A stretch of DNA of 64,000 bases from Flavisolibacter nicotianae (GCF_003628535.1 NZ_RBCI01000018.1:1-64000), one strand, 5' to 3'; shown: positions 33,001-42,428, counted from the stretch's first letter. Translations and numbers: made by a program. The notes: generated by a model from the sequence alone, not told the origin.

Positions 33001-33195
33001 TATACATTACCGGAGAAGTTAGTTTCGAGAGCTAAAATTCAAGGCTTGAAGTTTTATGTAAACGTCAATAATGTTGCTGTTTATCAACCCGACTGGATTT
33101 ATTGGGATGCAGAATACCGGGTGAATCCGCCATCAGACCGTTCCATCATTCCACCGCCGCGGTATTACACATTTGGCATCAACCTGACCCTTTAA
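30052..33195 (+). CDS. SusC/RagA family TonB-linked outer-membrane transporter (third pair)
   Basis: TonB-dependent outer-membrane importer of 1,047 residues. Signal peptide to about residue 27 (FSLIAQ), carboxypeptidase regulatory-like domain (about 30-110, VSGTVLDSKNSPLQGVSVVV), TonB-box-like VVVIGYGTRQRKDVTG at about 121, plug domain with SusC signature (LIVVDGVIYPGD, VLKDASSAAVYGAKAASGVILITTKKG-type) and a complete barrel ending FGINLTL. It is followed 23 bases later by its SusD partner and by a cluster of periplasmic sugar oxidoreductases rather than glycosidases. The imported ligand is therefore likely a glycoside or small modified sugar, not a long polymer; this is inference from context. 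Confidence 0.95.
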   Translation: MRRSPSRVFSVKTFARICYALFLFLPFSLIAQIGTHTVSGTVLDSKNSPLQGVSVVVKGSSKGTTTLSDGRFMLENVPDNAVLEVSYTGYTPQQISVSGRTSISVTLAESANTMSDVVVIGYGTRQRKDVTGAVSQVKATQLENENPTSVQDVLRGNVPGLSVTSSPNAKGGGNLLVRGRSSINAGTSPLIVVDGVIYPGDLSDINPNDILTVDVLKDASSAAVYGAKAASGVILITTKKGSGSKPTITFNSNFGLATLAMNEPLYDGPGFIRWRTDVLKSINISNAKPYQFDDPRTLPSNISIDQWKAYDNSQGDPIDIWLTRLKLLPVERENYKIGKTTNWYNMMFQTGMRNDHTVSISGKKDEVSYYLSMNYTNNEGYIVGDKFSTFRTRVNVEARAAKFMTVGLNMQFADRDESQVPVTWGQMVNASPYGEVYKADGVTLRDSPNDDVGNNLNPFLDNTYTNRLQKYNTLFGSLYAKGNLPFGFSYQVNFTPNFEFYRYFNGISAKDFRYSVRKGVATRRDQTTVNWQMDNLLMWNKTFGDHKFDATFLVNAEKFQLWNNQMDNEGFDPNDKLSYHNIGAGIKPVVSSNDERSTGDALMARLNYAFRDKYLLTSSIRRDGYSAFGLQNPRATFPSIALGWVFSKESFVNARWLNYGKLRASWGINGNRDIGRYSALSNLTTGKYQYILPSGQILLISQLYVSRLQNPGLKWERTESYDIGLDYSLFNNRINGSIDVYRKSTKDLLINRALPDVTGFANVLDNLGEVQNRGIELSINTVNLKNRDFSWRSTANFTLNRNKIVHLYGPTPDYDATGKLIGQSEKDDVANRWFIGHEIDEIWDLKVLGVWQQNEATEAAKYGVKPGDFKIEDVNKDGKFSDADRQFLGYRSPRFQWTLRNDFTYKNFDFSFMIYSLWGQKEEFNQAKNNGGFIDRQNSYIVPYWTPENPINDYARLFSSNGSAGFSVYRKTSLIRLSTLALAYTLPEKLVSRAKIQGLKFYVNVNNVAVYQPDWIYWDAEYRVNPPSDRSIIPPPRYYTFGINLTL

Positions 33196-33218
33196 TCACT
33201 TTAAACAGTAAAACCAAA

Positions 33219-35084
33219 ATGAGAAATACAGTAAAATATATTCAGGTAGCTGGCTTTTGTGCAACGATCCTGGCGACTGTCGTCGGATGTAAAAAATCCT
33301 ACCTGGCACCGGAGCCGCTTTCTTTTTACGAACCCTCTGCAACCTATGTAGATGCTGCCGCCATGCGCTCTGCTTTGGCATCGTGTAACCGGAACCTGCG
33401 GCAGGAATTTTACGGTGGCAACCCACCCATTCTAACTGAGATGCTGTTTTCAGAAATCGCCGTGGAAGGTACAACGGACAAGTCTGGCCCTGCTGTTGAC
33501 CTGAACCTGCTGATCACTCCTGACCTCGTTCAGTTCAACGACGACGACCACAATAAGATCTATGTTTATTGGACGGAAGGTTACAATGCAATCAAATATG
33601 CCAACACCATCATCTCGCGGATTGACCAGGCGACGTTTTCTTCGCCGGCAGAACGCAATGCGATTCTTGGTGCCGCTTACTTTCACAGGGCACTTCGCTA
33701 TTACAGGTTAGTTCACCAGTTTGGCGATGTTCCTGCCATCATGAAGGAGATCACTGCACCGAAACTGGACTTTTATTCTACGAAGCGGGAGGTGATCCTC
33801 CAAAAAATTAAGACTGACCTGGACTCGGCCCTGCTCTGGACGTCCGATAATGTCAACAAAGGGGAAGTAACCAAAGGCGCCGTGGCCCATTTGCTGACCA
33901 AGGTAAACCTTGCCCTTGGCAATTTTGATGCGGCCATTACGGCTGCCAACTCCGTGATCAACAGCAGTCCTTACAGTTTAATGAGAGCGCCGTTTGGTAA
34001 TGCCGCCCCACCGGTTGAATTCATTGAAGGTTCGCCCACTCCCGTTGCGTTACCGCATAATGTGATTTGGGATTTGCACCGGCCCGAAAACAAATCGCTA
34101 GCCACGAACAAAGAGGGATTGTTTATGATCATAGACCGTTTTGGCGACGGTCAGTTTGGTACCGGCATGACCATCATGCGCCAAGCCGTTGCTTTTTGGG
34201 GAACAAACGTAAATGCGCCTAGCGGCAAAAAAGGCACCTACGATAACCTGACAGCAGAATTTGTTCAGTCGAACTATGTTGGAAGGGGAATTGGTCGGTC
34301 CCGCCCAAGCAACTATGCCCAATACGAAATTTGGGATGACCCGAACGATTTGCGCCATGCCAAGGGCAACTGGATGCGGATGGAAGACCTGCTCTACAAC
34401 GACCCGGGTTTGAAATCAACGAACGATCCGAATTACCTGAAACATGTACGGCTTCGGAACTCGTCCGGCGGCCTGCTTTGCACCGACACCATCAGAAGCT
34501 ATTTTGGTTGGCCGCAGTATAAATTGTTTGTCCCCGATTTTGAGAACTCTCCCATGCAGGGTGGGCACAGCGACTGGTACATGTTCAGGTTGGCAGAAAC
34601 CTATCTTTTAAGAGCCGAAGCCTATTTCTGGAAAGGTGAACTGGGATTAGCAGCCGCTGATATCAACGAAGTAAGAACGCGTGCCGGCTGTGCGCCGATC
34701 ACGGCGGCCGATGTAAACATGGGCACCATCCTTGACGAAAGAGCAAGGGAACTGTTCTTTGAAGAACCCCGCAAAACAGAGTTGACAAGGATTTCTTACC
34801 TCTTTGCCAAAACAGGCATCGCTGCTGAAAACGGCAAGACTTATACCCTGAATAGTTTCTCTGACAACAATTATTTCTACGACCGGATCATTGCCAAGAA
34901 CAATTTCTATCGGCTAGGTATTGTCACCAACCATGCCGACAAGTACACCATTAGTCCTTACCATGTTTTATGGCCTATTCCCACCCGTTCAATCAATGGA
35001 AACACCAACGGGCGGATCAATCAAAACAAGGGCTATGTGGGCTACGAAAACAACGTTGCGCCCTTGGACAAAATTGTTGATTAA
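33219..35084 (+). CDS. SusD/RagB family nutrient-binding lipoprotein (third pair)
   Basis: Outer-membrane lipoprotein partner of the SusC at 30052. The ATG at 33219 gives 621 residues and a proper lipoprotein signal with cysteine C24 (VVGCKKSYLAPEP). An upstream in-frame start inside the SusC gene has no signal peptide and is rejected. The RagB/SusD hallmark LAETYLLRAEAYFWKGE, EVRTRAG and DERARELFFEE blocks are present. SusD proteins end with a NKGY/NPGW type motif, here QNKGYVGYE with an extra 14-residue tail. The gene is followed by a hairpin at 35215, then a Tat-exported oxidoreductase, probably in the same operon. Confidence 0.94.
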   Translation: MRNTVKYIQVAGFCATILATVVGCKKSYLAPEPLSFYEPSATYVDAAAMRSALASCNRNLRQEFYGGNPPILTEMLFSEIAVEGTTDKSGPAVDLNLLITPDLVQFNDDDHNKIYVYWTEGYNAIKYANTIISRIDQATFSSPAERNAILGAAYFHRALRYYRLVHQFGDVPAIMKEITAPKLDFYSTKREVILQKIKTDLDSALLWTSDNVNKGEVTKGAVAHLLTKVNLALGNFDAAITAANSVINSSPYSLMRAPFGNAAPPVEFIEGSPTPVALPHNVIWDLHRPENKSLATNKEGLFMIIDRFGDGQFGTGMTIMRQAVAFWGTNVNAPSGKKGTYDNLTAEFVQSNYVGRGIGRSRPSNYAQYEIWDDPNDLRHAKGNWMRMEDLLYNDPGLKSTNDPNYLKHVRLRNSSGGLLCTDTIRSYFGWPQYKLFVPDFENSPMQGGHSDWYMFRLAETYLLRAEAYFWKGELGLAAADINEVRTRAGCAPITAADVNMGTILDERARELFFEEPRKTELTRISYLFAKTGIAAENGKTYTLNSFSDNNYFYDRIIAKNNFYRLGIVTNHADKYTISPYHVLWPIPTRSINGNTNGRINQNKGYVGYENNVAPLDKIVD

Positions 35085-35214
35085 GAAATAGACGTAAGTG
35101 ACCAGTCCAGGAAACAATGTTGTTTCACTCACAAGATCCACTGCCTTGCTTCGGCTAGGCACGTTGAATGATGGTAAAGTGAAATCCACCAATTATCATA
35201 ACAAGCATGTAAAG

Positions 35215-35239
35215 AAATGCGGAAGATGAACCCGCATTT
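35215..35239 (+). terminator. Hairpin between SusD and oxidoreductase genes
   Basis: An 8-bp perfect stem (AAATGCGG / CCGCATTT) with a 9-base loop, followed by TCAATAG. It lies about 130 bases past the SusD stop and 30 bases before the next start. The T-tract is only four bases, partly in the stem, so it may be an attenuator or 3'-end stabiliser rather than a full terminator. Confidence 0.4.
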
Positions 35240-35269
35240 TCAATAGACCACAATCCCTAAACCATAATC

Positions 35270-36688
35270 ATGAGCGAGATACAAAATGCAAATAGCCGAA
35301 GAGATTTTCTAAAAAATACCATCAAAGCAACCGCCGGCACCATTGCCCTTTCAAGTTTTCCAACCATTGTGCCGGCTTCCGTATTTGGTAAATATGCGCC
35401 GAGCAACCGAATAAACATTGGCCAGATCGGTATTGGCCGTATCGCCCGTACACACGACCTTCCTGAAACTTTCAAGTTCGATATTGCTAACATTATGGCC
35501 GTAGCAGATGTTGACAGAAACCGGCTGGAAAGCGGCAAGAAGATGATCGAAGGCTGGTATGCAAAGAAAACAGGCAAGCCGAACTACCAGGACGTGAAGA
35601 TTTATGACGACTACAAAGAATTGCTGGCGAACAAAGACATAGACGCAGTGATCATCAGCACCCCTGACCATTGGCATGCGCAGCCGGCGATTGAAGCGGC
35701 ACTTGCCGGAAAACACATTTATTGTCAAAAGCCCACCTCGCTGACAATCGAGGAAGGACGCACCATGAGCGATGCGGTGCGAAAGGCAGGCGTAGTTTTT
35801 CAACTGGGGAGCCAGCAACGCTCCATCACGCCATGGCCCCAATTTAAAAAAGCGTGTGAGCTGGTGCGAAATGGCCGTATTGGAAAACTCCACACGGTGC
35901 GGATCGGTCTTCCTTCGGATCCGGCGGGTGGAGAAACTACGGAGATGCCAATACCGCAAAACCTTAACTATGATATGTGGCTTGGCTCAACGCCCTACGT
36001 TTATTATACGCTTGATCGGGTGCATTCGCAAACCGATCCTAACTCGCGAGGCGGCTGGCTGCGTTGCGAACAGTTTGGCGCCGGCATGATCACGGGATGG
36101 GGCGTTCACCATATTGATATTGCGCATTGGGGAATGGACACCGAATACACAGGCCCGATCGAAGTGGAGGCCACCGCCGAATTCCCGAAGAAAGGATTGT
36201 GGAATGTGCACGGAGACTATGAAGCCACGATGAAATATGCGAACGGCGTCACCATGTATTTAAGCAGTAAAAATCCTAATGGTATTCGCTTTGAAGGCAC
36301 TGATGGATGGATTTTTGTAACCAGGGGAAATGTTGGCGTAACGGCTTCGGATCCGACCAGCGGACCTGCACAAAAAGCATTTGACTCCAGCCATCCTGGT
36401 TTGTACACGTCGGAAATCGGCCCCAACGAAATTCATTTGTATGCCAGCCCCGAACAACATGGCAATTGGCTGGATAGTATTCAAACAAAAAAGCCCAATA
36501 TCAGCCCGGCAGAGGTAGCGCACCGTTCGTGCAGCGCCTGCCTGCTGGTGCATGCCGCCATGAAAACACCGGGGCGGCTTTATTGGGATCCAAAGAAGGA
36601 AAAGTTCAAAGATAATGTCGAAGCCAATAAGCATTTGTCGCGGCCACAACGATTCCCTTACGGAACCAACTATATCAAAAAAGTGTAA
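35270..36688 (+). CDS. Tat-exported Gfo/Idh/MocA family oxidoreductase
   Basis: NAD(P)-dependent sugar oxidoreductase of 472 residues, predicted to be exported folded by the Tat system: twin arginine at R10-R11 (SRRDFLKNT) followed by a mildly hydrophobic stretch. The Rossmann GxGxxA-type fingerprint IGIGRIA lies near residue 54. The position normally EKP reads QKP here (IYCQKPTSL, about 150), a change at a residue usually close to the cofactor. The catalytic-helix motif is HHIDIAHWG, in which D-x-x-H may be the proton relay. The bacterial-type C-terminal domain is complete. It is first after the SusCD pair. Substrate unknown; a hexose or glycoside carbon-3 alcohol is plausible from relatives. 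Confidence 0.9.
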   Translation: MSEIQNANSRRDFLKNTIKATAGTIALSSFPTIVPASVFGKYAPSNRINIGQIGIGRIARTHDLPETFKFDIANIMAVADVDRNRLESGKKMIEGWYAKKTGKPNYQDVKIYDDYKELLANKDIDAVIISTPDHWHAQPAIEAALAGKHIYCQKPTSLTIEEGRTMSDAVRKAGVVFQLGSQQRSITPWPQFKKACELVRNGRIGKLHTVRIGLPSDPAGGETTEMPIPQNLNYDMWLGSTPYVYYTLDRVHSQTDPNSRGGWLRCEQFGAGMITGWGVHHIDIAHWGMDTEYTGPIEVEATAEFPKKGLWNVHGDYEATMKYANGVTMYLSSKNPNGIRFEGTDGWIFVTRGNVGVTASDPTSGPAQKAFDSSHPGLYTSEIGPNEIHLYASPEQHGNWLDSIQTKKPNISPAEVAHRSCSACLLVHAAMKTPGRLYWDPKKEKFKDNVEANKHLSRPQRFPYGTNYIKKV

Positions 36689-36851
36689 GAAAGATGGAAA
36701 GCCTCTGCTCTGTCTATGAACAGCAAAAGCACAACGCAGTTTGAAGCAGTTTCGGTTGACTGGATGGCAAAGGCTTTTTCTACATCCAAAACTTCATAGC
36801 CAAAGAGGGTCTTGCTTCGTATTACGAAACTCGTTTTCTTAGGCTGCAAAA

Positions 36852-36874
36852 ATCCTCCGGTTGAGCCGGAGGAT
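36852..36874 (+). promoter_or_regulatory. Hairpin enclosing the ribosome-binding site of the ThuA-like gene
   Basis: A perfect 9-bp inverted repeat (ATCCTCCGG / CCGGAGGAT) with loop TTGAG. Its right arm contains GGAGGA, which is 11 bases before the ATG at 36885, so the stem would mask the Shine-Dalgarno sequence. On the minus strand the same stem is followed by TTTTT and could resemble a terminator, but no minus-strand gene ends nearby. Confidence 0.45.
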
Positions 36875-36884
36875 ACACAATTCG

Positions 36885-37739
36885 ATGACCATGAGAATTT
36901 TTACCGTATTCATTGCCATTTCTTTTTTGATCGCTTTTACCGGATTTCAAAGGGCCGGCGCACAGACAGGCGTTAACTGGAAAAATGTCCGTGTGATGGT
37001 TTACACCAAAAACGGTAAGGGCTACGTTCATGACAACATTCCCAGCGCTGTTGCTTGTATTCAACTCCTGGGACAGCAGCATGGTTTTAAAGTTGACACG
37101 TCGGCAGATGCCTCGGTGATGACGGAAGAGAACCTGAAAAAATACACGCTGCTTATTTTTCCCAGTACGAACAATGATGTTTTCGACACCGATGAGCAGC
37201 GGCTGGCTTTTCGTCATTATATCGAAGCCGGCGGTGGCTTTGTGGGCATTCATTCCGTCACGGGTACAGAACGCAACTGGGATTGGTTCAAGAAGATGCT
37301 TGGCGCCACATTTGCGTGGCATGCAAAGTTTCAAAAATTTACGGTGAGGGTGATTGATCCTTCCCACCCTTCTATGCTGGGGCTGCCGAAAATTTGGGAG
37401 AAAGAAGACGAATGCTATTTCGGAAAGGAATTGTATCCCGGACCCACCGTTTTAGCGGTGCACGATATTTCCACCTTAAATACCAGTGACACCGCCCAAA
37501 AAAACTTGATCGTGAAACACGCCGGTACGTTCAGCACTTTATATCCTTCAATATGGTTTCAGGATTACGATGGAGGCCATACCTGGGTTACCGTTTATGG
37601 ACATGACAAGAAAGACTATTCAGATCCGATTTATGTGAAACATTTGTTCCAGGGAATTCGATTTGTGGCGGGAAAGGTCAAAAAGCTTGATTTCTCAAAA
37701 GCGTATGCCACTTCGAGAGACACACCGGTGAAGTACTGA
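36885..37739 (+). CDS. ThuA-domain exported protein
   Basis: Exported 284-residue protein of the ThuA (trehalose-utilisation-like, glutamine-amidotransferase fold) family. Signal peptide MTMRIFTVFIAISFLIAF ending near AGAQ. ThuA core features are VMVYTKNGKGYVHDNI, LIFPSTNNDVF, GGGFVGIHSVTGT, FQKFTVRVIDPSHPS, DECYFG and a histidine-rich GGHTWVTVYGHD. The start at 36885 follows a GGAGGA; ATG 36891 is an alternative, and a TTG at 36861 lies inside a hairpin. ThuA proteins accompany Gfo/Idh/MocA oxidoreductases and sugar isomerases in keto-sugar loci. No enzymatic activity can be assigned from sequence; a role on 3-keto sugars is inference. Confidence 0.88.
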   Translation: MTMRIFTVFIAISFLIAFTGFQRAGAQTGVNWKNVRVMVYTKNGKGYVHDNIPSAVACIQLLGQQHGFKVDTSADASVMTEENLKKYTLLIFPSTNNDVFDTDEQRLAFRHYIEAGGGFVGIHSVTGTERNWDWFKKMLGATFAWHAKFQKFTVRVIDPSHPSMLGLPKIWEKEDECYFGKELYPGPTVLAVHDISTLNTSDTAQKNLIVKHAGTFSTLYPSIWFQDYDGGHTWVTVYGHDKKDYSDPIYVKHLFQGIRFVAGKVKKLDFSKAYATSRDTPVKY

Positions 37740-37779
37740 TACGGTTTATGACGAGCCCCCTAATTTTGTATCGCAACGA

Positions 37780-37822
37780 AGGATGCCGCCACTATCCTTT
37801 CCGATAATAGCGGCAGCATCCT
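37780..37822. terminator. Bidirectional hairpin between convergent genes
   Basis: Two 16-base arms (AGGATGCCGCCACTAT and ATAGCGGCAGCATCCT) pair at 14 positions, with the two others G-U compatible on one strand. Loop of 11 bases. It lies midway between the convergent ThuA-like and isomerase-like genes and probably serves both as a terminator or 3'-end barrier, though neither side has a strong T-run. Confidence 0.45.
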
Positions 37823-37858
37823 CGCCAATGATGATCTACGATTCCTTACGGTTTACCT

Positions 37859-38728
37859 TTAGTGAAGCGATCCCATGGCGCCTTTGAAATAACCCACTGA
37901 TTCGGCAATGCCCGGCAACGGATCCTTCATGTCTTTCTCAAATTCGATACTGCAAACCCCTTTATAATTTATCTTGTTTAACGTCTTTGCCAGGGCTGCA
38001 AAATCAATCACTCCTCTTCCGATTTCAATGGCTTTCGCCTCTTTATAGGGTCCTGTTACGTCTTTAATGTGTAAATCAAAAAGACGGTCCTTATACGCTT
38101 TGATGCTTTTGTCCACATCGGCACCAGCCCGCACCGCGTGGCCGATATCCATGCAAAGGCCCATGCGTGGATCCCTGTCTTTGATGCGCTCATAAACGCT
38201 TTGCGGACTGGGATACAAGGCATCTTCGGGACCGTGGTTGTGAATGGCTAATTTGATGTTCATCGCCTTCACTTTTTCTTCCGCGTAATCCAGTAACTCA
38301 TACGTGGGCACACCAACGATCATATTCACACCGACTTTTCTGGCGTAATCAAACGCTTCATCAACGGCCGGCTTTGTTTTCATATAGATCACACCAACCG
38401 TGTAAACGTTAATGTTGCCTTCTCTGCATTGGTTCAGCACCGACTTTATTTTGTCATCACTGCTGTTTAGGGGAAGATGTTTGTCCTTGAGAGACAGGTA
38501 CCCGAGATTTAACCGCTTCATCATGGCAATGGCCTGGTCAAGCTCAAATTGAATAAATGTGTATCCGGCGATACCAACCGGTAAAGGTGCTTCGGCTTTT
38601 GGCAAAGCGGATTTGACCAACGCCGTGGAAGAACCAACAAAGGGAATGCTGGTCATAGCCGCTAAGCCGACACCGGCTTTTTGAATGAAATTCCGCCGGG
38701 ACTCAATTGTTTTATTTTGCTTTATCAT
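37859..38728 (-). CDS. Tat-exported sugar phosphate isomerase/epimerase-like TIM barrel
   Basis: AP endonuclease 2 / xylose-isomerase-like TIM barrel of 289 residues with a twin-arginine signal (R11-R12, ESRRNFIQKAG). The metal-binding pattern of this family is visible: acidic residue on LAIHNHGPED, GLCMDIGHAVRAG (Asp and His), LFDLHIKDV (His) and the terminal VCSIEFE glutamate. Periplasmic members next to Gfo/Idh/MocA enzymes act on keto-sugars, as epimerases or as 3-keto-glycoside lyases, rather than on phosphorylated sugars; that is family-level inference. It lies 68 bases downstream of the Tat oxidoreductase at 38797-40119 and is co-transcribed with it. Confidence 0.88.
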   Translation of the reverse strand: MIKQNKTIESRRNFIQKAGVGLAAMTSIPFVGSSTALVKSALPKAEAPLPVGIAGYTFIQFELDQAIAMMKRLNLGYLSLKDKHLPLNSSDDKIKSVLNQCREGNINVYTVGVIYMKTKPAVDEAFDYARKVGVNMIVGVPTYELLDYAEEKVKAMNIKLAIHNHGPEDALYPSPQSVYERIKDRDPRMGLCMDIGHAVRAGADVDKSIKAYKDRLFDLHIKDVTGPYKEAKAIEIGRGVIDFAALAKTLNKINYKGVCSIEFEKDMKDPLPGIAESVGYFKGAMGSLH

Positions 38729-38796
38729 AAAGATTGTTCGCTTGTGTAATGGTTAATGTTGGTCTTGATGTGAAAGTCGCTTACGCAAAAGTTAAC

Positions 38797-40119
<1,323 letters not shown>

Positions 40120-40351
40120 TGGAAAAGGTATTTAAATGACGAAGCAATAAGGTTCTGGCTTTTAAGATCGGAAAAAAAACATTGCCATGGTGCTTCAAAA
40201 AATTAAGTGCTGATTCTATCCTTCGTAAAGCCGGAAGATTTTTCAAATACTTTCGACCTGGCTAAACATAATTTACTTAGAAGCTGTATCCTTTTACGTC
40301 TACGTTTCTGTTTTGTTCTTCCTAAATGTCGTTTTTGCCCAATGGACAATA
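40120..40351. other. Upstream region of the leftward oxidoreductase gene
   Basis: Contains the presumed promoter of the 40119 gene and the far end of decayed sequence. No gene, RNA or clear promoter element was recognised. Confidence 0.35.
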
Positions 40352-40665
40352 TCAATTTTAGCCTATTCTGCTCCGTTTTAGTGAATAAATTTTGGCGGCC
40401 GCTGTACTGCTTTCTGATTTCCGTTACGTCTGCGGGCTTGATGGCCCCGGCTTTGTTGTTCCAGGAAGAGCGGATAAAATTGAGCACCAGAGCAAATTTC
40501 CTCGTCCGTGAACGCCTTTTTGTTCCCAATTCCCGGCATTTCGCCATTGATCCCGGGAGCTTTGTACACTTTGCCATTCACTCTGACAGGCCCGCTCAAT
40601 CCATACAGCACAATCGGGATGAGACGGTTTTTGTTGCCCGGCACTCGTTCCGAAATACGTTAGTG
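40352..40665 (-). pseudogene. Remnant of a c-type cytochrome-domain protein C-terminus
   Basis: Two adjacent reading frames reconstruct the C-terminal part of a Bacteroidota cytochrome c domain protein. Frame one (40495 to about 40665) gives RLIPIVLYGLSGPV, NGKVYKAPGINGEMPGIG and FTDEEI. Frame two (from about 40494 down) continues LVLNFIRSSWNNKAG, DVTEIRKQY and FTKTEQ. A single extra T in ATTTGC near 40494 accounts for the shift. A stop codon (TAA) precedes RISERVPGNKN, and no haem-binding CxxCH or start is found upstream, so only the tail survives. These domains usually cap large secreted sugar dehydrogenase or PQQ-type proteins. I judge it a true relic rather than a sequencing error because both the shift and the missing N-terminus are seen. 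Confidence 0.7.
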
Positions 40666-40707
40666 GTTTATTGTCAACAGAAACAACGCATAAAGCGATT
40701 CTGGCTT

Positions 40708-40902
40708 TCATGGTGTTGAGCACCTGCTACTATTTTTCATACGTTTTACCAGCATCTTGCTGATGATCGCATAACCTTTATCGAAAGGATGTAAGCCTTC
40801 GTGAGTCAACTCAAAAGCTTCCGAAAGATATTCGTCCTCACCAGGAAAAAAAGGAACGTTGACGTAATCAGGAACTAACCGGTAACAAGTTTGAACAGTG
40901 GA
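40708..40902 (-). pseudogene. Remnant of an SGNH/GDSL-type hydrolase C-terminus
   Basis: A 65-codon stretch bounded by stop codons carries LTHEGLHPFDKGYAIISKML, which matches the D/E-G-L-H-P-x-x-K-G-Y block with the catalytic His near the end of SGNH-family esterases. The upstream VPDYVNVPFF also fits. The Ser, Gly and Asn blocks of the fold are absent, and no start codon precedes it in frame. It is therefore a truncated leftover, next to the cytochrome remnant on the same strand. The two may come from one lost operon. Confidence 0.55.
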
Positions 40903-41232
40903 TCACAATTTAGATTATCCCTCTATCGACGCCTGGTTGCGTTTCGGTGCCTCTTTATTAAGATTCGTACAGGTTAACGAGACGGATATTCAACTATTAT
41001 TTTTATCTTTTTGGCTTTTTACATCGGAGTAGTGGTGCAGTGAAAAATCCAGATTGGTTTGCAACATTGAATTGGCCATCGTACAAATGTGGTGACGAAA
41101 ACGAAGCCGGGCAGTACCACTGAAGCAAGTGACAGAAAGTGATTCGTTCAAGTGAGCCATAAACTTTTCGGTGTTCGAAACCCAATATCCATTGAGGCCT
41201 GTAGAAAAAATTTAAATCTTCATTCATCTTTT
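40903..41232. other. Short gap before the 41233 oxidoreductase
   Basis: 330 bases with no recognisable gene. They should hold the rightward promoter for the oxidoreductase at 41233. No consensus Bacteroidota promoter element or hairpin stood out. Confidence 0.35.
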
Positions 41233-42408
41233 ATGCGACAGTCTAACGTTAATCGACGACAGTTTTTGAAAAATACGGCCACCACTGCGGCCGGGATAAG
41301 CCTGCTGCCTGCATTTGCCGGAAACACAACCGCTGCCGGAAGGTTCCGGGAAACCATTACTGAGCAGGCTACACGACGCCAATGGGACGAGCCGCGGATA
41401 AAATTTTCAGTCATCGGCATTAATCATGGGCACATTTACTCGCAGGTGGAGGCGGTGATCAGAGGCGGCGGCCAATTGGTGTCGCTTTACGCAAAAGAGC
41501 CAGACCTGGTTGCCGCTTTTGCCAAGCGCTACCCGCAGGTTAAATTAGCCAGGAGTGAAAGCGAAATCCTTGAAGACAAGGCGATTCAACTGATTTTAAG
41601 CGCAGCCATACCCGTTGAACGGGCAGGCATTGGCATCCGGGCCATGCAGCACGGCAAAGATTATATGACCGACAAACCGGGCATCACCACACTGGAGCAA
41701 CTGGCAGAAGTAAGACGCGTTCAAGGCCAAACCAACCGGATCTTTTCGATCATGTACAGCGAGCGATTTGAAAACAAGGCGACGGTGAAGGCGGGTGATT
41801 TAGTCAAGGCAGGCGCTATCGGGAAAGTGATTCAAACCGTTATTCTTGCTCCGCATCGAATGAGTTTGACGACCCGCCCACAATGGTTCTTTGACAAAAA
41901 ATATTTTGGCGGCATTATCACGGATATCGGCTCGCACCAGTTCGACCAGTTTCTTTTTTTCACCAATTCGGACAAAGCAGATATCGTCGCGTCGCAGGTG
42001 GGAAACGTAGCCCATCCGCAGTACCCTGCTTTTGAAGATTTTGGCGACGTGATGCTGCGTGGTAACGGCGGCACAGGCTACATCCGCGTTGATTGGTTTA
42101 CTCCCGATGGATTAAACACCTGGGGCGATGGAAGGCTCACGATCCTTGGCACAGAGGGATATATGGAGGTGCGCAAGAATACGGACCTTGCCGGAAAAGA
42201 AGGCGGCAATCATCTCTTTCTGGTCAACAACAAAGAGACAAAGTACATCAACTGCAGCAATGTTGAACTGCCTTACGGCAGGCAATTGGTGGACGACATT
42301 ATCAATCGCACCGAAACAGCGATGACACAGAAACATTGCTTCCTGGCAACAGAACTTGCACTGAAAGCGCAAAAGGCGGCAGAGAAACTTAATTATCAAA
42401 AAGCGTAG
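41233..42408 (+). CDS. Tat-exported Gfo/Idh/MocA family oxidoreductase
   Basis: NAD(P)-dependent oxidoreductase of 391 residues from the ATG at 41233. That start places the twin arginine R8-R9 (NRRQFLKNTATT) at the N-terminus; an in-frame ATG 27 codons earlier would bury it. The Rossmann segment reads VIGINHGHI, an unusual fingerprint with histidines in place of small residues. The EKP position reads DKP (YMTDKPGIT), and the catalytic segment is DIGSHQFDQFLFF. These departures put it in a divergent subgroup shared with the 42776 gene. Downstream lie an oxidoreductase fragment and that second gene on the same strand. Whether it still binds NAD(P) normally is uncertain. Confidence 0.88.
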   Translation: MRQSNVNRRQFLKNTATTAAGISLLPAFAGNTTAAGRFRETITEQATRRQWDEPRIKFSVIGINHGHIYSQVEAVIRGGGQLVSLYAKEPDLVAAFAKRYPQVKLARSESEILEDKAIQLILSAAIPVERAGIGIRAMQHGKDYMTDKPGITTLEQLAEVRRVQGQTNRIFSIMYSERFENKATVKAGDLVKAGAIGKVIQTVILAPHRMSLTTRPQWFFDKKYFGGIITDIGSHQFDQFLFFTNSDKADIVASQVGNVAHPQYPAFEDFGDVMLRGNGGTGYIRVDWFTPDGLNTWGDGRLTILGTEGYMEVRKNTDLAGKEGGNHLFLVNNKETKYINCSNVELPYGRQLVDDIINRTETAMTQKHCFLATELALKAQKAAEKLNYQKA

Positions 42409-42428
42409 GCGCTCTTAAAACTTCCGGT

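Noticed and set aside
33102-33218. Extension of the third SusD gene into the end of SusC
   Set aside because: The extended N-terminus has no signal peptide. The ATG at 33219 gives a normal lipoprotein leader with the cysteine at residue 24.
36861-36884. TTG start giving an eight-residue longer ThuA-like protein
   Set aside because: The TTG lies in the loop of a hairpin and upstream of the best ribosome-binding site, which fits ATG 36885 instead.
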